Notes: generated by a model from the sequence alone, not told the origin. A DNA stretch of 26,479 nucleotides from Chitinophagaceae bacterium UBA4407 (GCA_002390845.1 DGQT01000073.1:1-26479); one strand, 5' to 3'. Positions 1-7,545 are shown, counted from the stretch's first letter. Translations and numbers: made by a program.

Positions 1-32
1 CTGCAGCAATACTCGGTCGTTGTAAGCAATTC
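1..32 (+). repeat. Right end of an attC-like site (partial)
   Basis: The window opens in the right arm of a site whose left part lies outside. GTTGTAAGCAATTC at 19-32 is the reverse complement of GAACTGCTTACAAC at 979-992 with one mismatch, so it marks the 5' end of cassette 1. The preceding bases, GCAGCAATACTCGGTC, are presumably the outer stem and cannot be tested here. Confidence 0.5.
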
Positions 33-110
33 GACACAAAGTCGAAAATACTTTTTTCAATACCATCCATTTCCGAAAGATGCTATATCTACATATTTAA
101 ATACAAAACA

Positions 111-962
111 ATGAGAAATTTCTTAAATGCTTTTATTTTACTAATACTTTGTGCAGGTTGTAAAACTATGAACGAGAGCATTAAATCTCCGCCCGTTACT
201 CAACAAGACCAAAACTATGACCATTCGTCCTCAAGAACTCAATCTAGTCCTAATTACGGATACCAACCGCTTGACCCATTATCAGTCGATGTAACAGTAG
301 ATTCAAGTCAGGAAAAAAATATCTCCTATAATAATAGGATACTGAATTCATTACCAGATGAAACAATGCGCTTGGCCATTGGTCAAATAGACGCATCTGC
401 TAATATTTCATTTGGCCCTGTAAAAGGCGGTTACAAGGGGCAGAGTTACATAGTTATACTCGATTACATCAAGAGCCAAACATATCCTTTTCCAATTAGA
501 GTTCCCAAAGACCAACAAATTCAAGGTGATAGCACAGTTTTTTTTGCATCGTCAAATGATTCTGCTGATACTTACATTCCGGTGTATGTTGGAGTAGGTT
601 TACGACTTACTGCTTCAGTAACAATAGACTCTGGTTACGTAGAATTAAGCAATTTATTTTCTATAGGAGCAGCGGCTGAGGCAAAAAGATTAAACGGAAC
701 TATGGTTATTCAAACACTTGGAGTAAGCGGCGAGGGAGTTTCTTCAGCTCTGCCTATTCCAACGCAAATAAATACTACGACTATACAAAACGCCTTAGTT
801 GCTATTGGGGCAATAAGATCGAAATTATATCAAAGTAACACTAGAGTTACACCGAGAATTGTGGGATTTTACAATAACGTAGGTAACGGAAAAAACTCAA
901 TGAATTATTTTATTTCGACATTCCTAAACCATAAAGCCAATCTTATTCACATGGTTAAATAA
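111..962 (+). CDS. Putative lipoprotein of unknown function (cassette 1)
   Basis: This encodes a 283-residue protein that I do not recognise. The N-terminus has a basic start, a hydrophobic stretch (residues 4-13) and Cys17 in the context LCAGC. That suggests signal peptidase II processing and lipid attachment, although Cys rather than Leu at the -3 position is atypical. Residues 20-60 are polar and rich in Ser, Gln, Asn and Pro, as in a linker. The remainder is a soluble domain with many short beta-like stretches, such as YIPVYVGVGLRLTASVTI, and no motif I can name. The start is the first ATG after the cassette 5' end at 19-32 and has no clear ribosome binding site. The gene is alone between two attC-like sites, so it is probably cargo of a mobile cassette. 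The reading frame is solid; the function is unknown. Confidence 0.8.
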   Translation: MRNFLNAFILLILCAGCKTMNESIKSPPVTQQDQNYDHSSSRTQSSPNYGYQPLDPLSVDVTVDSSQEKNISYNNRILNSLPDETMRLAIGQIDASANISFGPVKGGYKGQSYIVILDYIKSQTYPFPIRVPKDQQIQGDSTVFFASSNDSADTYIPVYVGVGLRLTASVTIDSGYVELSNLFSIGAAAEAKRLNGTMVIQTLGVSGEGVSSALPIPTQINTTTIQNALVAIGAIRSKLYQSNTRVTPRIVGFYNNVGNGKNSMNYFISTFLNHKANLIHMVK

Positions 963-978
963 AAGAAAACGTTTTACC

Positions 979-1193
979 GAACTGCTTACAACAAAAAGGT
1001 TTGGCAAAAAACTGGCTGACATTACTCAACATCAACTTTGTTTTGCTACCTCAACTTTAGTAATCGGCGCGACGATATAAATTTGGCAACATCAATAACA
1101 ATGAACTTTTAATTATAAATTTAGCATCGGTTGTGGGCAGACGAAATACTAATTCCCCAACAACGCCAAGCCTTTTTCGTTAGCGGTAATTGT
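979..1193 (+). repeat. attC-like site A
   Basis: The left arm AACAAAAAGGTTTGGC (990-1005) pairs with the right arm GCCAAGCCTTTTTCGTT (1165-1181), with one extra base and one mismatch. Inside are a block with GGCTGAC (1014-1020) and a block running from CGGTTGTGGGC (1128) to ATTCCCCAAC (1161). Both blocks recur in sites B and C. The outermost left bases match the 5' end of cassette 1 in inverse. The outermost right bases (1179-1193) match the 3' end of cassette 2 in inverse. The segment is 215 bp, non-coding, and fills the gap between genes 1 and 2. Confidence 0.6.
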
Positions 1194-1240
1194 AGAGTGA
1201 GGGTTCTGACATTCAAGCCGACAGACAAAAATTAGCTTTA

Positions 1241-1873
1241 ATGAACACAAAAAAAATGAGTAAAATTATCTTTGACAGCGGAATATCTCTCGACGGCTAT
1301 TTTGCGGGCGACAACAGAGGTCCAAGCAACCCAATGGGCGGCGTATCCGGAAAAATTCACTCTTGGATGTTTAATCAAAAAGCTTTTTGGGAATACTTAG
1401 GATTTGAAGGAGGCAAAGAAGATGGACAAGATGGTAAATTTATTAAAGAGACAATTGAACGAACAGGTGCATTCATAATGGGGAAACGTATGTTCGAGGA
1501 AGGAGAAGCCAGTTGGCCAAATGACCTATATAAAGCTGACGTCTTTGTATTAACACATGAAAAACGAGAACCTTGGGTTCAAGAAGGAACGACAACTTTT
1601 TACTTCATAAATGATGGAATAGAAAGTGCCTTGGATAAAGCTAAACAATCAGCAAAAGGAAAGGACATAAGAATACAAGGTGGTGCAAACACTATTCAAC
1701 AATTTCTAAATGCTGGACTTGTGAATGAATTTTTTATTCACATTGCGCCTGTTTTTTTAGGAAATGGTATCCGACTGTTTGACGGAATAAAGGATATTTA
1801 TGATATTGAAATTGCAGAAGTAATACATTCAAACTTGACAACTCATTTAAAATATAAATTAACGAAGAACTAA
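1241..1873 (+). CDS. Dihydrofolate reductase family protein (RibD C-terminal-like; cassette 2)
   Basis: This is a 210-residue cytoplasmic protein of the RibD C-terminal/dihydrofolate reductase-like superfamily, whose members bind NAD(P)H and reduce pterin- or pyrimidine-type substrates. Visible hallmarks are the N-terminal strand with SLDGY (16-20), the segment MGKRMFE (80-86) and the nucleotide-binding stretch IQGGANTIQQFL (145-156). These are followed by the beta strand and loop IAPVFLGNGIRLF (168-180). The length is normal for stand-alone members. A second ATG at 1256 (MSKIIFD) would remove five residues and is an equally good start, because many relatives begin MSK. The gene sits alone between attC-like sites A and B, so it is probably cassette cargo. 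The substrate is unknown. Trimethoprim resistance should not be assumed, since these proteins are distinct from FolA and DfrA. Confidence 0.88.
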   Translation: MNTKKMSKIIFDSGISLDGYFAGDNRGPSNPMGGVSGKIHSWMFNQKAFWEYLGFEGGKEDGQDGKFIKETIERTGAFIMGKRMFEEGEASWPNDLYKADVFVLTHEKREPWVQEGTTTFYFINDGIESALDKAKQSAKGKDIRIQGGANTIQQFLNAGLVNEFFIHIAPVFLGNGIRLFDGIKDIYDIEIAEVIHSNLTTHLKYKLTKN

Positions 1874-1875
1874 AA

Positions 1876-2093
1876 ACAACTACCGCTAACAGTGCATTGC
1901 AGCAATTGGGGCTGACGAATAACGTTCTTCAACTACATAAAAAATCCCGGCATCAGTTCCGGCTGAGGGAATTCTGAGCGGCAGTAGAATATATCATGAT
2001 CTTTTGTAACTTCATTCAGTGACGGTAAGCCATGGGCGACGGAAGATCTTTCCCCAACCGCTTCAATGCTTGGACGTTAGCGGCTAGCACTTG
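1876..2093 (+). repeat. attC-like site B
   Basis: This is the best preserved site. The left arm from CCGCTAAC (1883-1890) through AGTGCATTGCAGCAATTGGGG (1891-1911) pairs with the right arm 2052-2083, which runs from CCCCAACCGCTTCAATGC to GTTAGCGG. The stem is about 30 bases with small bulges. GGGGCTGACG (1908-1916) matches GGCTGAC in site A. GGGCGACGGAAGA followed by TTCCCCAAC (2032-2058) matches the right block of site A. ACAACTACCGCTAAC at 1876-1890 is the reverse complement of 1179-1193 with one mismatch, defining the two ends of cassette 2. It is non-coding and fills the gap between genes 2 and 3. Confidence 0.62.
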
Positions 2094-2106
2094 AAACGTT
2101 ATAAAA

Positions 2107-2595
2107 ATGGAAAGCAAAAAATCAGACATAAATAAACTATACATCATCTCTGTTTCGGTTTTGACATTCGCGTTGCCAGTTATTTGTACTGTAGCTCAGA
2201 TTCTTTTAAACAGGGCAACAAATCTTTCATTTGTGTTATTTGGCAAATGGTTCATTTTTTCTGCAGTTGGTTTACGTCTTTTAGTTGCAGGAATTAAACA
2301 AACATCTGATCCGGCATTTACCGCAAAAGAAATTTTTCATATTAATAATACAGAAGCGTTACCTATTGTTCGTGAATTAGGATTTGCGAACATTTGTTTC
2401 GGGCTTATCGGTATAGTTTCTCTTTTTTTACCACAATGGAGAATAGTTAGTGCATTTGGCAGTGGTTTATATTACGGAATTGCGGGACTTCAACATTTGC
2501 TTAAGAAGCCAGTTGGAGTAAATGAAAAATTTGCCTTAGTTACAGATATTTTAATATTTGTTTTGCTTTTAGTCTATTTTATAACAATGCTTTAA
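2107..2595 (+). CDS. Small four-helix membrane protein, DUF6790-like (cassette 3)
   Basis: This encodes a 162-residue integral membrane protein. Four hydrophobic segments are visible at about residues 10-33, 40-62, 90-110 and 143-161. Between the second and third lies a conserved-looking stretch, EALPIVRELGFANICFG (83-99). The REhGFAN pattern and the four-helix layout resemble proteins annotated as DUF6790, but I recall this only approximately. There are no catalytic motifs. The gene starts 14 bp after the right end of attC-like site B and is followed by the damaged site C, so it is probably a third cassette gene. The frame and membrane topology are well supported; the family name is tentative and the role unknown. 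Confidence 0.75.
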   Translation: MESKKSDINKLYIISVSVLTFALPVICTVAQILLNRATNLSFVLFGKWFIFSAVGLRLLVAGIKQTSDPAFTAKEIFHINNTEALPIVRELGFANICFGLIGIVSLFLPQWRIVSAFGSGLYYGIAGLQHLLKKPVGVNEKFALVTDILIFVLLLVYFITML

Positions 2596-2613
2596 TGTCG
2601 CTAATCTCGGCTT

Positions 2614-2720
2614 GACAGCTGCAAACATAGGATAGGGTTTTGCTCAAGTGTGGTTTGACAAACAAACGTCAACTAATTTCAATTCAGCAGCGGTTCCGGG
2701 CGGACGAGCAATGAATTCCA
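2614..2720 (+). repeat. Truncated attC-like site C
   Basis: GGGTTTTGCTCAAGTGTGG followed by TTTGAC (2635-2659) corresponds to the left internal block of sites A and B. CGGTTCCGGGCGGACGAG...AATTCC (2691-2719) corresponds to their right block. The closing right arm with GTTAGCG is missing: after AATTCCAGCC the sequence changes to unrelated DNA. The left end CAGCTGCAAACA does not pair well with the 5' end of cassette 3 (2076-2093). The site therefore appears degenerate or recombined. Confidence 0.5.
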
Positions 2721-2731
2721 GCCATAAAAAG

Positions 2732-3007
2732 TAAATATGCATTAACTTTTTAGTGCAGGTGGTTTTATGGGTTACATACATTACCACTATCGCTACCTGC
2801 CTTGCCTTTCACGATGATGCAGAATCTTTTAAAAGTAAAATGGAAGAAGCCTACCGCAACAGGGATGCCCTGCTTGCGCCTATTGAGGACATAGTAAGGG
2901 GCAGCAGTGCTTACCTTAAAGGTAAATACAGCAAAAACCCGAAGAAACTTGGAGATTGGGGCTACCCGGTAGATGATACCCCGAAAGTTAAAAAGAAGAA
3001 GGCATAG
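2732..3007 (+). pseudogene. 5'-truncated remnant of a conserved hypothetical gene
   Basis: The frame is open from a stop at 2732 and has no ATG; the only candidate start is a GTG at 2753. The C-terminal 60 residues look like real protein. They form a charged helix (SFKSKMEEAYRNRDALLAP) followed by the ending NPKKLGDWGYPVDD and a lysine-rich tail. I recall this ending from small Bacteroidota hypothetical proteins of roughly 120-220 residues. The first 20 residues (VVLWVTYITTIATCLAF) do not fit that pattern. The 5' part was probably lost when the cassette block arrived at about 2720. A terminator follows at 3029-3048. It could instead be a short expressed protein from the GTG start. Confidence 0.55.
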
Positions 3008-3028
3008 AACTTTAATTAAACAATAAGA

Positions 3029-3048
3029 GCCCGCAGTTGCGGGCTTTT
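3029..3048 (+). terminator. Rho-independent terminator after the gene remnant
   Basis: The stem GCCCGC (3029-3034) pairs with GCGGGC (3039-3044) around the loop AGTT, followed by TTTT. It lies 22 bp after the stop of the remnant at 3007. A working terminator here suggests that the truncated gene once ended at this point. Confidence 0.8.
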
Positions 3049-3103
3049 ATTATAGCGTATTTTTTTTGAGCCATCACCGTAGTGCGTGTGTCTATGCAAC
3101 ACC

Positions 3104-3135
3104 TGCGCTTATACCTACGCATCGGTAAAAGCGCA
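3104..3135. repeat. Intergenic hairpin
   Basis: TGCGCTTATACC (3104-3115) pairs with GGTAAAAGCGCA (3124-3135) at 11 of 12 positions around an eight-base loop. No T-run follows, so it is not a classic terminator. It forms the upstream flank of the dispersed-repeat copy at 3145-3206. Confidence 0.5.
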
Positions 3136-3144
3136 ATATACAAT

Positions 3145-3206
3145 CCAACCGTACAAGAGTGCGACGCAACAAAAGTTCAATATTTAATCAGAAAGCCGGG
3201 CTCAAA
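3145..3206 (+). repeat. Dispersed palindromic repeat, copy 1
   Basis: This copy contains CCAACCGTACAAGAGTGCGACGCAAC and ends AGCCGGGCTCAAA. The same layout recurs at 12774-12833 and 18526-18588, and in variant form at 7589-7640 and 9366-9420. It lies between the terminator at 3029-3048 and the gyrA promoter and is non-coding. With the hairpin at 3104-3135, this and the promoter account for most of the 322-bp gap before gyrA. Confidence 0.7.
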
Positions 3207-3252
3207 CCCTTAATTAACATTGTGGACAAAAGGCACTAAAAAAGAAAGGTTT

Positions 3253-3286
3253 TTTGCTGAATTTCATCTTCAAAAAGTTAGCTTTG
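3253..3286 (+). promoter_or_regulatory. Candidate gyrA promoter of Bacteroidota type
   Basis: TTTG at 3253-3256 and TAGCTTTG at 3279-3286 match the Bacteroidota -33 (TTTG) and -7 (TAnnTTTG) elements with a 22-base spacer, close to the expected spacing. The gyrA ATG follows 43 bases later. A small GC hairpin (GCCCG 3290-3294 with CGGGC 3302-3306) would lie at the start of the leader RNA. Confidence 0.45.
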
Positions 3287-3329
3287 CAAGCCCGCTGAAA
3301 ACGGGCAAAAAGGATTATTCAAAACAAGT

Positions 3330-5924
3330 ATGGAAGAAAATCTATTGCCGGAAGAAACCACTGATAACGATCGCATTATCCAGGTGAATATTGAGGAGCA
3401 AATGAAAACCGCCTACATTGATTATTCAATGTCGGTAATTGTTGGTCGCGCCCTGCCCGATGTAAGGGATGGTTTTAAACCGGTACACAGAAGGGTTTTG
3501 TTTGGTATGCGTGAACTGGCTAACTACAGTAACAGGCCCTATAAAAAATCTGCACGTATTGTTGGTGAGGTAATGGGTAAATATCATCCGCACGGGGATG
3601 CATCAATCTATGACACATTGGTTCGTATGGCGCAGGATTGGACAATGCGTTATACAATGGTTGATGGCCAGGGAAATTTTGGCAACCCGGATGGAGATCC
3701 ACCTGCGGCAATGCGTTACACAGAGGTTCGCTTACAAAAGCTGGCAGAGGCCATGCTGGAAGATATTGAAAAAGAAACAGTTGATTTTCAGTTAAACTTC
3801 GATGATTCACTGGAAGAACCTACCGTACTGCCCACCCGTATTCCTCAGTTACTTATAAATGGAAGCAGTGGTATTGCTGTAGGTATGGCTACCAATATGC
3901 TGCCACACAACCTTAGTGAAGTAATTGATGGTTGTATTGCCTTTATTGATGATAAATCTATTTCAATAGAAGATTTAATAAAGTTTGTAAAAGCACCTGA
4001 CTTTCCAACCGGAGGTATCATTTTTGGAATGGAGGGTGTAAAGCAAGGCTTATTAACAGGCAGGGGAAGGGTTGTATTAAGAGGCAGATGCCATGTTGAT
4101 ACAAAGCCAAGCGGCAGGGAGCAGATCATTATTACAGAGGTGCCTTACCAGGTAGACAGGGATTTACTTACAGATAAGATCGGTAAACTGGTAAATGAAA
4201 AGGTAGTTGATGGTATTGCACATGTGAACAATGAAAGCAACCAAAGAGAAGGAACCCGTATTGTAATTGACCTTAAGAGAGATGGAGTAGCCAACGTTTT
4301 AATTAATCAGTTATATAAATTCACAGAATTACAAACAAGTTATGGTATTAATAATGTTGCCCTTGTAAAAGGAAGGCCAAGAATATTGAATCTCAAGGAT
4401 TTAATCAGTGAATTTATTGATTTCAGAATGGAAGTGGTGATAAGACGCGCCATTTTTGAACTTAAAAAAGCAAAAGAAAAAGCACATATCCTGGAAGGGT
4501 ACCTGATTGCATTAGATCATTTGGACGAAGTGATAAGGTTGATTAGAAATTCAGCTACACCGGAAATAGCAAAAGAAAACCTGATATCTGCAGGCTGGGG
4601 TATAGACGATCTTCAGGCGAAAGCAATCTTAGAGTTAAGGCTTCAACGCCTTACAGGCATGGAGCGTGATAAGATAAAAGCAGAGTATGATGAATTAATG
4701 AAATTAATTACTCATTTACAAGAGCTATTAAATAGTGAATCATTACGTTATGAATTAATCAAAAAAGAATTACTTGAGGTTAAAGACAAGTTTGGCGATA
4801 AGCGAAGAACAGAAATACAATACCTGGCTGATGAAATGAGGATAGAGGATTTGATTGAAAAAGAAGATGTTATAATTACTATTTCACATTTAGGTTACAT
4901 AAAGCGCACTTCTGCAACCGAATATCGTCAGCAACGACGGGGTGGAAGAGGGGCTATTGGTAGTAAGACCCGTGAAGAAGATTATGTGGAGCATTTATTT
5001 GTGGCATCTACACATGATACTATGATGTTTTTCACGGAAAAGGGAAGACTTTATTGGCTAAAAGTTTATGAAATTCCGGAAGGAGAAAAACAGAGTAAAG
5101 GAAGGGCGATTCAAAACCTTATGCAAATTCCACAAGACGATAAAATAAGGGCAATCATTGATGTAAAAGACCTTGAGGATAAAGAGTATACTAACAGCCA
5201 CTACATTATACTATGTACAAAAAAAGGAATTATTAAAAAAACCTTGCTTGAAGAATTCAGCAGGCCAAGAACCACAGGTGTAAATGCCATAAATATTATT
5301 GAAGGAGATGAATTATTAGAGGCAAAAATGACCGATGGCAATTCTGAGATCATGATGGCAATAAAGAGTGGCAGGGCTATTCGTTTTCCTGAAGATAAAG
5401 TAAGACCAACCGGGAGGGGCGCCATTGGGGTTGGTGGCATTGAAGTAGACTCAGATAATGATGAAGTAATTGGCATGATATGTGTCAGAAAAAATGATTC
5501 CGAAAAAACCGTTTTAGTAATCAGTGAAAAAGGATATGGAAAGCGTACATTAGTAGATGACTACCGCATAACAAACAGGGGTGGTAAAGGAGTAAAAACA
5601 ATTAATGTTACAGAAAAGACCGGCAAACTTGTAGGAATGCTTGATGCTCAAGGAAAAGAAGATCTTATTATTACCTGTAAATCCGGAATTACATTAAGAA
5701 CAGCAGTATCAAGTATTAAAGAAGCTGGCCGGGCTACGCAAGGTGTTAGGCTGATTAAATTAGATGATGGTGATGAAATTGCGGCTATATCAAAAATTGA
5801 AGAGGCCGTTGATGAAGCAGTAGAAAAAGAAGTTGAAGGTGAAACAACAGGTAATAATGAACCGGAAAATAATATTAATGAAATTTCTGATAACGAATCA
5901 GAAACAATAAACAATCCACAATAA
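3330..5924 (+). CDS. gyrA: DNA gyrase subunit A
   Basis: This is the 864-residue breakage-reunion subunit of the type II topoisomerase that introduces negative supercoils with GyrB (A2B2, ATP-dependent). The N-terminal winged-helix/tower core includes ALPDVRDGFKPVHRR (41-55), the quinolone region HPHGDASIYDT (86-96) and the active-site Tyr130 in AAMRYTE. The C-terminal beta-pinwheel contains the GyrA box QRRGGRG at 535-541, which separates GyrA from ParC. An acidic, Asn/Glu-rich tail of about 40 residues ends the protein. Ala91 stands where E. coli has Ser83, while the Asp87 equivalent is kept as Asp95. The start ATG follows a good Bacteroidota promoter at 3253-3286. A secreted helical protein begins 10 bp downstream and probably shares the transcript. 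Confidence 0.98.
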   Translation: MEENLLPEETTDNDRIIQVNIEEQMKTAYIDYSMSVIVGRALPDVRDGFKPVHRRVLFGMRELANYSNRPYKKSARIVGEVMGKYHPHGDASIYDTLVRMAQDWTMRYTMVDGQGNFGNPDGDPPAAMRYTEVRLQKLAEAMLEDIEKETVDFQLNFDDSLEEPTVLPTRIPQLLINGSSGIAVGMATNMLPHNLSEVIDGCIAFIDDKSISIEDLIKFVKAPDFPTGGIIFGMEGVKQGLLTGRGRVVLRGRCHVDTKPSGREQIIITEVPYQVDRDLLTDKIGKLVNEKVVDGIAHVNNESNQREGTRIVIDLKRDGVANVLINQLYKFTELQTSYGINNVALVKGRPRILNLKDLISEFIDFRMEVVIRRAIFELKKAKEKAHILEGYLIALDHLDEVIRLIRNSATPEIAKENLISAGWGIDDLQAKAILELRLQRLTGMERDKIKAEYDELMKLITHLQELLNSESLRYELIKKELLEVKDKFGDKRRTEIQYLADEMRIEDLIEKEDVIITISHLGYIKRTSATEYRQQRRGGRGAIGSKTREEDYVEHLFVASTHDTMMFFTEKGRLYWLKVYEIPEGEKQSKGRAIQNLMQIPQDDKIRAIIDVKDLEDKEYTNSHYIILCTKKGIIKKTLLEEFSRPRTTGVNAINIIEGDELLEAKMTDGNSEIMMAIKSGRAIRFPEDKVRPTGRGAIGVGGIEVDSDNDEVIGMICVRKNDSEKTVLVISEKGYGKRTLVDDYRITNRGGKGVKTINVTEKTGKLVGMLDAQGKEDLIITCKSGITLRTAVSSIKEAGRATQGVRLIKLDDGDEIAAISKIEEAVDEAVEKEVEGETTGNNEPENNINEISDNESETINNPQ

Positions 5925-5934
5925 ATTCCCCATT

Positions 5935-7242
5935 ATGAAAAAAGTTTTTTTGTCTTTTTTGCTTTCATCCGCCGCATTGTTGGCACTATCTCAAAATTAT
6001 ACTGCGGTAATGTTAAATTATACCACCCAGAAATTTGAAGATGCAAAAAAAGAAGCTGATAAATTGATAAGTGACCCAAAAGCAAATACTAAAGCAGAAA
6101 CCTTTTTGTGGAAATACAAAATTTACAGTGAGCTTTTTGCTGATTCTAGTCTTAATATTAAATACCCTGATGCTGGCAAACAGGCAATTGATGCCCTAAA
6201 CCAATATGTGGAAAAAGAACCAGACCTAAAACAGTTAAAGGATGATGGTTTAAGAGGTGTGAGTGTTTTATATGGCCAATCTTTTAATTATGGAAGAAAT
6301 TTTTTCCAGAAAAGTGATTGGCAAAATGCATTTAACAGTTTTAGTATGTGTCAGCAGGTGAGTGAGTTTATTGGTAAACACGGCCTTTCAACAAGTGGGA
6401 AGTATACAATAGACACAACCGTAGTTCTGTATGCTGGTTACGCAGCTCAAAATGCGGGTAAAGCTGCAGAAGCCGCATCCCGTTATAAATCTTTGGCCGA
6501 CTGGAAAATCAATGATAAAGATTTTGAAGATATCTATAAGTTTATCCTTGATTATGATACCAAACAGAAAGATGAGGCAAGTTTTAAAAAATATGAAGCA
6601 ATTGCCAAAGAATTGTTTCCTCAGGATATGGCTTTATGGAATCAGTTTGATATGAATTACATGAGTTCTAATTCAAGTTTACTTGATATTGTAGCTAAAT
6701 ACAAATCAGATGACGCAGCGGGTAAATTAAAAGAAGACGACTATATAACCTACGCCGAATCTTTCGCATCGCCTGATAAAACCCAGCTTAACCAGTTAGA
6801 CAGTCTGCAAAAATCTACAATAAAAATGGCTGCTGCAGATGCTTTTATGAAAGCCTTTAACCTTAATAACAAAGCAGGGCTTTATGCATTTAATGCAGGT
6901 GTTCTATACTATAGTGTTTTCGGTGATTTAGATGATCGTTTTTATGGACTTAGAGGAGAATCTGCTGATTTAAAAGCACAACGCGAGGCAGTGGTAAAAC
7001 AGCAGCAGGAAGTAGCATCAAAAGCTATTGAGTGGCTTGAGAAAGGATACAATACCCTTAAAACTAAAGATCCACGCGATAAAAGTGAAAGCAACAGTTT
7101 AAACAGGTCAGTAGATTACCTGGCAAACCTTTATGTTTGGAAGCGTGATAAAACCAAGGGAACAGCAAATGCTAAAGATTACGATACTTACGATGCAAAA
7201 TATAAATTGTACGACGGCGAGCACGACAAGTACAAGCAATAA
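5935..7242 (+). CDS. Secreted TPR-like helical-repeat protein
   Basis: This is a 435-residue protein with a Sec signal peptide (MKKVFLSFLLSSAALLALSQ, cleavage near residue 18-20) and no lipobox. It is therefore probably periplasmic. The mature part is alpha-helical, rich in Lys, Asp, Ala and aromatic residues. Its TPR-like helix pairs include KFEDAKKEADKLI (33-45), a stretch resembling WQNAFNSFSMCQQVSEFIG, and a later AAEAASRYKSLADW. No catalytic motif is visible, and a protein-interaction scaffold is the usual role of such folds. It starts 10 bp after gyrA and ends at the terminator 7263-7294, so the two genes probably form one operon. I recall TPR proteins beside gyrA in other Chitinophagaceae. 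The function is unknown. Confidence 0.85.
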   Translation: MKKVFLSFLLSSAALLALSQNYTAVMLNYTTQKFEDAKKEADKLISDPKANTKAETFLWKYKIYSELFADSSLNIKYPDAGKQAIDALNQYVEKEPDLKQLKDDGLRGVSVLYGQSFNYGRNFFQKSDWQNAFNSFSMCQQVSEFIGKHGLSTSGKYTIDTTVVLYAGYAAQNAGKAAEAASRYKSLADWKINDKDFEDIYKFILDYDTKQKDEASFKKYEAIAKELFPQDMALWNQFDMNYMSSNSSLLDIVAKYKSDDAAGKLKEDDYITYAESFASPDKTQLNQLDSLQKSTIKMAAADAFMKAFNLNNKAGLYAFNAGVLYYSVFGDLDDRFYGLRGESADLKAQREAVVKQQQEVASKAIEWLEKGYNTLKTKDPRDKSESNSLNRSVDYLANLYVWKRDKTKGTANAKDYDTYDAKYKLYDGEHDKYKQ

Positions 7243-7262
7243 TATAATTACAATAGAATAAT

Positions 7263-7294
7263 AAAAAAGCCATCTACCAAAGGATGGCTTTTTT
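7263..7294 (+). terminator. Rho-independent terminator of the gyrA operon
   Basis: AAAAAAGCCATC (7263-7274) pairs perfectly with GATGGCTTTTTT (7283-7294) around an eight-base loop. The A-run and T-run make it usable in both directions. It lies 21 bp after the stop of the secreted TPR-like protein. Confidence 0.85.
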
Positions 7295-7301
7295 ATTATT
7301 C

Positions 7302-7350
7302 TAATGACCAGGCTTTTGATTATCTATGAGACATTGTTGCGTCGCACACT
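7302..7350 (-). repeat. Dispersed palindromic repeat, copy 2 (inverted arm)
   Basis: TGACCAGGCTTTTGATTATC (from 7305) and GTTGCGTCGCACACT (7336-7350) are the reverse complement of copy 3 at 7589-7640, nearly perfect over the outer 24 bases and the inner 15 bases. The two copies bracket the 461-bp gap between the TPR-like gene and recF. Confidence 0.75.
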
Positions 7351-7516
7351 GCGGCTATTATGGCCTTGCTCAGCAAAAGAGCGAAGTGCATATCCTAATG
7401 GGGAAATCTATTCAGACATATACTATCGAGAAATATAATTAGATATATTACTTAACATAATATTAATTATAAGAAAAAATCTATAAATCAAAACACACAG
7501 GCAAATGAAGGAGTAA

Positions 7517-7545
7517 CGGTCAGACGGCTTTTACTCGTCAGACCG
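7517..7545. repeat. Hairpin inside the large inverted-repeat element
   Basis: CGGTCAGACG (7517-7526) pairs with CGTCAGACCG (7536-7545) at 9 of 10 positions around a nine-base loop. It lies between the inverted arms of copies 2 and 3. The rest of the 7351-7588 interior is AT-rich, and I see no gene or other signal in it. Confidence 0.5.

Larger units (their letters stand above)
1..2720. mobile_element. Integron-like gene cassette block (three cassettes)
   Basis: Three unrelated single-gene units are joined by long non-coding spacers. Each spacer forms an imperfect inverted repeat with an AAC...GTT core at its ends and conserved motifs inside. Cassette 1 runs about 19-992, cassette 2 about 1179-1890 and cassette 3 about 2076-2626. 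In cassettes 1 and 2 the first 14-15 bases are the reverse complement, with one mismatch each, of the bases just after the gene. This is how integron cassettes are built, because R' and R'' of one cassette pair. The cores (GTTAGCG, GTTGTAA) do not fit the classic GTTRRRY and the spacers are longer than most attC sites. No integrase is present in the window. The structure is seen directly; the integron-type mechanism is inference. Confidence 0.5.

Noticed and set aside
1241..1873. Trimethoprim-resistance dihydrofolate reductase (dfr) cassette
   Set aside because: The protein is of the RibD C-terminal type, with SLDGY and IQGGAN motifs, and not a DfrA or DfrB enzyme. Resistance cannot be inferred.
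1..2720. A classic mobile integron
   Set aside because: No integrase gene or attI site lies in the window, and the core sites do not fit GTTRRRY. Only cassette-like structure can be claimed.
3520..5914. Several antisense and shifted open frames over gyrA
   Set aside because: gyrA is complete and conserved across the whole stretch, so these are shadow frames caused by codon bias.
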